From Hippopus hippopus (lineage: Eukaryota > Mollusca > Bivalvia > Cardiida > Cardiidae), in contig OX328108.1 in assembly GCA_946811185.2 (NCBI GenBank), positions 6,161,501 through 6,225,500 on the forward strand: DNA of 64,000 nt. Reading direction: 5' to 3'. The translations under genes were made by a program, and so were the position numbers. A model generated the notes under the pieces. The model was given only the letters and a program-made list of their open reading frames with translations. It did no database searches and was not told where the DNA came from. Below, piece by piece: positions 43,301 through 52,300 of the stretch (the stretch's first letter is position 1; every line of letters starts with the position of its first letter).

Positions 43301-46300
43301 AAAAAAAAAGTTTAACAACCAAAAAATAATCTCTTGTCTCCCATCACTTGCCATTCAACCCTGTCATAGCCATAAAAAACACAAGAAGGTTTTTCCCAAC
43401 AACATAGATCAAGATCAGATTGCACCGAACGCACATTCTGTTTTTGGATCTTCCCCGCGCTTACTTCACTTTAAACTTAAAGCAAAAAGCTTCATTTTAA
43501 GATGTACTATGTGGGCGATGTTCTGAGAAAAGGAGTTTTAATGCTTACTCGTCCATATACATGTACATGTACCAAGCCAGTTGTTGCCCAGTATGGATCC
43601 ATTTTGTGTAAAAACGACTGAGACACGGGGCAGAGTGATCCTTTGACACACAGGAAGTTTTCCAATAGCAAAAAGTTTCGACTCGTGTCAGCCTGCGCGG
43701 ATTGCGCAGGCTGACATGGGTTGATACTTTTTGCAGATGCATCAAACCACCTTTTCACAAAGAATGAATAAATTGTAAAAAATTAAGTGCGAAAAAATGG
43801 ACCGATATTGCCGACAAAAGGGCGTATGCCCCGTGCAGACTTAGCGTAACTGTGGTTAATTATCTTGTAAATGGTGATTATTAACCCACAGAGTGCTCAG
43901 CGCGATTCACTGGCGTTTTGCGGACGGTGTAGATCAAGATCAGACTGCACAGAACGTGCAGTCTGATCTTGGATCTACACTGTCCAATAAGGAGATCTTT
44001 TTCCCCATAAAAATAAATTTGAAATAACGTTGGCATCACTCAAGGTTTTTAATCTCAACTTGAAAGTTTCATTTAATTCATTGACGTGACCAGGATAAGG
44101 GTTAGCCTACAATGAGTTGGACCCACCTTCACACTTGGACGAAAAATCTTGCTTCAGGCGTACAGTTGATTCATTGTATAGTGTTTAACGCCGTTTTTAA
44201 CATAATTTCAGTTATATCGCGTCGGTCAGTGCACCTATCCATACTTTCATGGAGTTTTTCTTACCAGTGCTCCGACAATACTCTTTCTCTCCATGCCACT
44301 GGCTGCTTTCCCACATAACCATCGTCAAAACAATGGTCAGAGGTGAGAGAGGAATGAATCCTGTCGCACTGACTATCATCAATCTTCGGGAGGAGATTGG
44401 CCGAGCCAGGAATCGAACCAAAGACCCTATGTTCTCAAGTCCTACAGGTACGCTACCAACTGAGGTACCGGGGCTTGGCTTCAGGCTTACAGATTAGCCC
44501 TTAAAGAGGCATATAAACATATTACCCATGCTCTGGGAAAAAGGGGTCAAATGCATCTACGTAATGCATGATACTTAGCAAGTCATCACATAATTATGGA
44601 TCCATAAAATCCATTTTTATAACAATCTACTAAATCATGAGGGACATGTACAAAGTTTCGAACCAGTTCAGCCTTTGCGGACTGCGCGTTCTGACACTGG
44701 TCGAAGTTTTATGCAGACGTATTATATAGCCCCTTTTAAACAGAGCATGGCTCAATTATCTTTCGCAGCGAGTCAAAGTGTTTTATATAAGGCTGTTTAA
44801 AAGATCTAATACAAAATGTATTTCTCTTTGCTAAAGTAAAGAAACTGGACGATTACATGCAATTCTGGCATGGCCTCCTTGAAATCGGCAGCTCCGTTAT
44901 TTTGGTGGCAACTGATGTGACGTTCTACCATACTGATCAATTTGTTCATCATATTATATAGCAGTTTGGCCGTTGTCAAAGTCGTTTGCTGCGAATTTGT
45001 TTCAAATGGCCATAAGATCTGCAGTAAATGGACAATTTTAAGTTTGGCATCAAATTCAGAAGTCCTATTGACCTGTAGATCTATGCATTTTTCGGTTTGC
45101 AAAAAACTAATTAAGCTGATTCTGATTGTGCAGTTATAAAGAAAACTCTACTGGTAGAAAGCTATGTTACTGGAGCTCTCTAAGCTCACACGTTACTATT
45201 GTTCCTTGTCTAGCATCACAGATGTGGCTCTCTTATATCTAAAGGTGTTATTATTCGTTCGAGTTTGGCGATGAGGACTAATTAGATCTACGCCGATTCT
45301 GATTGTGCAGTTATAAGGTAAACTTTGCTGGTACCTAGGAAGCTATGTTACTGGAGCTCTCTAAGCTCAAATGTTACTATTGTTCCTTGTCTAGCATTAC
45401 AGATGTGGCTCTCTGATATCTAATGGTGTTATCATTCTGTCGCCGGTCGGTTTTGGCAATGAGGGCATTGCCATCGGTTTTATAAACGTAAAACTGGAAA
45501 TGGTTGATCATTTTTACAAAGACAATTTTTTACCACACTACAACGTTCAAGGCAGCCTTAAATTATCACCACTGGTGGGTTAAACAACGTCAGTAAATTG
45601 TGTCTAAATATTTTAGCCTACTCACCGTACCCTGGACAAATTTATCTGGACGAATTTTTCAACAGACATGTTTCGATGCTATTTGAAAAGTCTGTGTCCA
45701 GCAGTAAAGAAGGAAATGCCAATGTAAACAGTCGTCTTTCCTAGTGGAAAATATTTCATACAATAAGCATGACGTAATCAGAAAACGACGACGCAAATAT
45801 ATGACGTCAGTTTTAAGCACATAAACAGTGCACCTGTACTTATGGACAAGTATACTTTACAAGTTATAAATGCTAACAACGATGCCTTCGCAAGAGCATC
45901 GTCGGTTATCAAACGGTACTCTGGGATCTTACCATGTCGCAGAATTTAGGCTGAGACTTCTATATCTCGGGGCTTGACACTAAACTTAAGGGCAGAAAGT
46001 CCAAAAACCATTTCTAAAGATCTAGATCTATAAAATCAGGCTCAGCACAATGATTCACCAGTGCTCTACTGCAGTAGTGATAAACAGACAAAGACGGCTT
46101 AGGACGCCGATCCACAAATAGGCAGCATTAGACAAAGAGGGGCGGGTCTTTACACAGAGCCACAATTCCTCGGTGTAGGAAATAGAGAGCTAGACGGTCC
46201 CCTAACAATGAGCTGGAAATAGATCTACGGTACTCAAATATTCAGAGAGGGGCAGCAGCTCCAGACAGTGAATTACAAATGTTCCGAAATATACTGGACA

Positions 46301-49300
46301 AAAAAAGTTAAGGATCATTATTTTGTTTTAACCTACTTCTGAGGAAGAAATGTATTTTGGAGTAAAATTGGTATCTGCACATTCCTCAATTCACTATCAA
46401 TAACATCAGGTTGTTGATTTGTCCTTGCAGTTTATGGTTGGGTGACCACACGAAAGCAAAGCATGATAGTGTCAAAAACAAAATGTAATGTCAGCATATG
46501 CAGCGGTTTGATAAAAGTCATCGTTTAGAACTTTCCTGCGGCTGATTTGAGTGTTTGATGAAACATTTGCATTTATTCGTGAGAAGTCACATGTGATGAG
46601 GCACCAATTAGGGAACCAGGAAGCCGCTCAAACGATGGGTATGCTGGAAGGAGGTCGTGTTAAGGGGCGGTAGCAGCAAATTTTAATGTGTCACAGAGTG
46701 TCATCTCAAGACCCTGGAATCATTTCCTTTATACTGGCAATGTTACTGTAGGACCCCCGATCGGTTTGTCCAATGTGTACTTTAGCCCGTCAGGACCATT
46801 ATCCGGCGACTATGGCACGCAGGCAGAAGCTTTTAACAGTTAGCTGTAAATCTAAATGACTTTCTTTAAGCCAAAAATGGCGTAAATCTACGCAGTTTGT
46901 TGAAATGGAACCCAGCAGGCTGGGGAGCAAGTAACGTCACAGATCCTTGGAAACAGATTCCATTCTGCAATTACTGGTTCCAAACGATCAGTTGTTTGAA
47001 CAGTTTTGACAAGACGGTGCCTAATGGTAAGGTTAGACCTTGTGCGTAACAACTTCAGCTGGCAACTCCGTCATTGAACCCCACTTCTCTTTAAAGATGA
47101 TTCTCGCTTAGAACTGTGTTGACTTCGATAATGGCCGTAGGCGAATTTGGCGTACAGCTTGAGAACGATTAGCTAACTGTTGTGTTACAGAACACAGCCG
47201 CTTTTAAGGTGGATTTGTCATGGTTTTGACTGGTATCGATGGGAATACAAACTTACAGGTAGTGAATGGCAACCTTACTGGTGGGCGAGATCCTGTACCC
47301 AGTTTTTAGGTCGTATGCAGGAGCTAATGGAAATGACTTTCTTCTAATGGACCGAAATGCAGTTCCAGATAGAGCAAGATCAGTGAATGATTATCTTGCA
47401 GCTGAGACAATTGATCGTATTCATTAGCCCAGTTGCTCCTCTAATCTGACCCCTATTACACCATGCCATGGACATGCTCTAGAGGACAGTTTCTACTCGA
47501 TCAGAATTTCCACGCAACAGCCAGAAGCTCGAGATTGCGCTCCAACAGGAATGCGCCGAAATTCAGCACAACTCTTTTCATCGGCATATCCGAAACATGC
47601 AAAGGTGATGCAATGGTAAGATTTGAGTTCGCGGTGGACACACAGATTATTAATCATGGCCTACGAGACATTTGTAGGACAATAGGTTGCTTTACTGTGA
47701 CACATAGGGGTCCGTAGTTTGACTCCTGTCACCCATAGACTAAAACAAGGGATTTAACTGTATGCAGCCCGTTACTCGCCCCCGGTTACAAAAAAAACAA
47801 CGTATCTTTTCTACCCCATCAGTTATTCTCCTAATTTTTTCTACAGCTGAGAGCTAAAACATTTTTCTACCAGAAAAACACAACTGTTTGTCAGTGGCTA
47901 ATGCAGTCTGGCTGATACATTCGCTCGAACTTGTAAATTCGCTCAAGAATCTTCGCCATTGACACGGGTTCGTACATTCGATACTGACGTTCGCGCATAT
48001 AAACCAATGAAATTTCTCGTTCCAAACAGTGTCACCGTACTGTCACGTGACAAAAAGGTGTGAGAAGCTGTAGGAAATTTCATTGGTTGAATTCACGACT
48101 GTTAGTACATATCAACCGATGAAATTTTTCGTTCCAAACAATGTCACATGACAGAAGATGGCTGCAGCTGTTCGAAATAACGTGGATCACAAATTCAACG
48201 AATTCTGAGGCGTTTCGTCGTTATTGAAGATAAAGACTATAGGTCAGTAGTATTTTTAAACATGTTTAAAGGGTGGGTGCCGCTAATGCTGCGTTTCATT
48301 GGATCTAAAGTGCATTTTATATCTTGAAAACGGATGTACGAACCCGTGTCAATGGCGCAGATTTTTGAGCGAGTTTACAAGTTCGAGCGAATGTATCAGC
48401 CAGACTGCATTAGCCACTGACAAACAGTTGTGTTTTTCTGGTAGAAAAATGTTTTAGCTCTCAGCTGTAGAAAAAATAGGAGAATAACTGATGGGGTAGA
48501 AAAGATACGTTGTTTTTTGTAACCGGGGGCGAGTAACGGACTGCATACAGTTGAATCCCTTGTTTATAATATATAGTCTATGGGTGCCAGGAATCAAACT
48601 ACGGAACCCTATGCTGTGACACTGCAATCTTGAATTTCGTTTCGGATTTTGGAGGTATCTTGCCTTTTGTGATTCATCAATTTGGTAACAGAATGAATTT
48701 GTTAATTTTGAACTGAAACTGATTCAGTTATTGTTGTTGAGTATTTCTAGTATGTTCATTGTTTACATGTATTTTCACGTTTTTCCTGTTTTTGCGAAAC
48801 ATTAGAAATAATGAACCTTAACTTTTGTTGTCCAGTATATATCGAGGATATTTGGGTTTTTTTTTTTTTGTGAAAGATCGAAATTTATTTCATCGAGCGA
48901 ATATCATCGGTAATATTTCACCAGTAGCGCCTCCAGTAACTGGTGAAATATTACCGATGATGTTCACTCGATGAACTAAATTTCAATCTTTCACCGAAAA
49001 GAAAAAAATCTATTCATTTCATGTTTCGAATTCCCCCCCCTTTTTTTTTTTTGAGACTCGTCAAATCCAGTATCGTTATTTTCGGTAACTCCCCGCGGTG
49101 TACCCCCTCCAAATAAGAACGCACTTTAATATTACGTAAAGCGCGAGAAAATTAATGTAGGGTAAATGCGCATATATTACGTCATTTTTCCCTTTGGTTA
49201 AATGGCACGCGCTGTTTACCAAAGTAGGCAAACTAGTGCGCAGAAACTAACGTTACTGTTTCTGCCGTCAATTAACGAGTTGGAAAACTTGTATGAAATC

Positions 49301-52300
49301 GGAATTTTTCACTCTTTGTAATCATGAAATATCAAACCATAATCAACCATTATTTCTCGATAAACTACCGAAAAGCATGAAATAGAAAGGCAGCGACTTT
49401 TCTCCTCAGAGAGACAGGCTACTTGTAAGACGTGAAGTTAGAAATGTAGAGATTTATAAGTGGGGCGTTATCTCTAACCTTTCAAACAGGAAAAGTTCAT
49501 ATGCGCTAGTTCACGACATATTTTCCAGTTTTAGGTGATAGCAGCCCGCGATGTAATAAATACTAAACTTATAGATAACGCTACGATGAACTCTTTTAGA
49601 TTCAAATACATGTAGATAGATCCTTAGCCTACTTGACCTCTACTGACGACTAAAATTACTATCCAGTCGAACTCGGAAAGATTCTTTTCTAAGCGGCTTT
49701 ACTGAAAGAGCAGATGATGTAGATCCGAGGTCAGACCACGTTCTTTGCAATATGGTCCCGATCTATGCCTTCCGACCAGGCTTCTGTTTTCCCCTGTTGC
49801 GCCGAAAGTGTTTAGTTATCTGATAGCGCGCACATTTTTGTAGCTTATGTAACGTTACATTCCTCTATCACGGCATTTAAGAAACAAAGAACTGTGAATC
49901 TATATCTAAAGAGCTTCCTGAAATATATGCCAAGCCTCGGTAGCTCAGTAGGTAGCGTTCAGGAATTGAGTACAGGGCTTCGCTGGATCGATCCCCAGCT
50001 CGGCCAATTTCTTTCCATGGATTGATGATAGTCATTGCGATAGGATTCATTCCTCTCTCACCGCTGACCATTGTTTCGACGATGGTTATGTGGGAAAGCA
50101 GCAATTAGCTTGGAAAGAATATTGTGCGGTGTACTGGTAAAAGAAACTCCAGGAAAGCATGCATAGGTGCACTGGCCGCCGCGATATAACTCAAATAATG
50201 TTGAAAACGGCGGTAACATCATACAACAAATTCTGAAATACATACTCGTGAGTATTTGTCGATGCCAAAGATTAATACAGTCGTAAGAGAAAAAGAATTG
50301 GTTTGAAAAACTTGAAAAAAAGAGCTATGCTTTGTGAAAAGGGGGCTTAGTACATCCGCAAAAGGTATCGACACGGGTCAGCCTGCGCAATCCGCGCAGG
50401 CTGACCTTGGCCGAAACTTTTTGCTTTCGGTAAATTTTCTTTGTGTCAAATGACCAGTGCACCTCATGATTTTTCAGTCGGTTGTTAAACATAACGGAAT
50501 TTCATGAATCTGTAATATACTGTGATGAGTTGCTTGGTATGATGCATCGCAGAGATGCATTAAACACCCTTTCCCAGAGCATAGCTCCTTTTATTATTCC
50601 CTTTCGCTTAGGACCCTTTTAAACACGTGTTTTTGCCAACATAACAGGTTCCGATTTGATGAATATTACCACGACAATGGTAGAGCTTGAAAAATCGTTC
50701 TGATTATGTATACATCACATAAGGTCGTTAGTAACATGACTCTGTTGTTCTCACCATCGATTTGTTACAAATCCTTTCTTGTTACAGAGAAGTAGATTGA
50801 ACTAATGAAGTTCCTCGATACATGTGCGAGTATGGTGTATAGTTGTTGTTTCAAACAGTGATTTTGTCATTTCAGCTAGACTGTGTACCCGAGTCGAATA
50901 CGACCTATTAAATTTGGGTTTTTTTGCCCGGTGAAAGATCGAAATTTATTTCATCTTGTGAACATCATCGGTGATATTTTCACGAGTGCAGCCAAATCGG
51001 TGAATTCCAACATCCCTAAAGAACAAAGCTGGGAAAAACATTGCGGGAAAAGAAGAAAATGCTGGTAACCAGCATTTTCTTCTTTTCCCACGGTGTTTTC
51101 TATTCTTTTCACAGACAAACCCTATCATCTGAGCAACAGTGTGTCGTCTGCTCATGCACTGAATATGGACAAGTACAAATTCTCTCGTGTGGGAAAGAAA
51201 TAATCCAAATAAATGAGCCATGCTTTGGCAAAAGGGGGCTTAATGCATCTTCGTAATGCATAACACCATGCAAGCCATCACGTGATTAAAGATAAAAGAA
51301 AAATCAACTTTGTCTAACAAACCTGACTGAATGATGAATCAGACTGGTCCTCTGACATGCAGAAAATTTAACCAAAAGCAAAAAGTTTCGGCTCAGGTCA
51401 GACTGCGCGAACTGCGCAGGCTGACCTGGGTCGATACTTTTTGCAGATTTATTAAGCCCCCTTTTCACACAGCGCGGCTCAAATCAATGAACTAACCATA
51501 AGGACACTAACATGTAAAGCGTTTAATCCTTAATCCGTACATGAAATGAGCAGTGCTCTGAGAAAAGCGGATTTAAAGGGACATTAAACCATATTCCATT
51601 TCGCATCTTTTTCTTCCGCAAAATCTTATCAAAGAAGGCTTATTTTCATTTGCGTGCAAATATGGCTTACGATGTAGGCATAAAAATAGAAATACACATA
51701 GAAAAAATTTGGAGTTACCGAGATTTTTGTATTTTTTTCTGTACGAGTTCCTATACCGTTAGTAACGTTAGTCTGTGATTGTATAACTAGGAAGAAATAC
51801 ATTTTGCACACACTTTCTCTCTAGTTAGCTCAATAGATCAGTGCACAGGTTCGCCAACTCTAGTTTGTAAAATAAAATGTTACAGTTTTTCTCTTATTAT
51901 TGTTTACTGTTGAGTAAGCCTTACGCTTCTGTTTGCGACTTTTAAAACCTTTTATGAGCAGTGCAGATCAAAATAAGACTGCATAGGACATGCAGTCTGA
52001 TTGTACGATAAGAGCATATTTTCCCCCAAAACTAATTTGAAATGGTAACATTTGGGTTTATCCTATCGGCTTGAAATTCTTATTTTTACATTAACATCCC
52101 GTCCCTCAAAAAAAAAAGTCTGTTGAACATTTGTAAAATGACTGTAGTATGCCTTGTATAATGTAACTTTCAAATTATCCACTTTTGTAAAAGATGTCTG
52201 TACCAACATATAGATCTATGTATCGTTATGGCTAGAAAGAACTCAGGAAGTGTTTTTAACGCTTAAATAAAGAGTACGAGTTTTAAAGTTTGTGAGTTCG

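Larger units (their letters stand above)
46292..48837 (+). mobile_element. Tc1/mariner-type transposon, disrupted
   Basis: Inverted ends TACTGGACAAAAAAAGTTAA and, on the other strand, TACTGGACAACAAAAGTTAA, about 33 bp with two mismatches, flanked by TA at 46290-46291 and 48838-48839. Removing the nested 911-bp element and its 8-bp duplication leaves about 1.63 kb, the normal size of a full Tc1 element. The transposase is decayed. Confidence 0.88.

Noticed and set aside
47463..47717. ORF of 84 residues starting [10 protein letters not shown]
   Set aside because: Lies in the decayed Tc1 transposase in the wrong frame and stops at the nested insertion.
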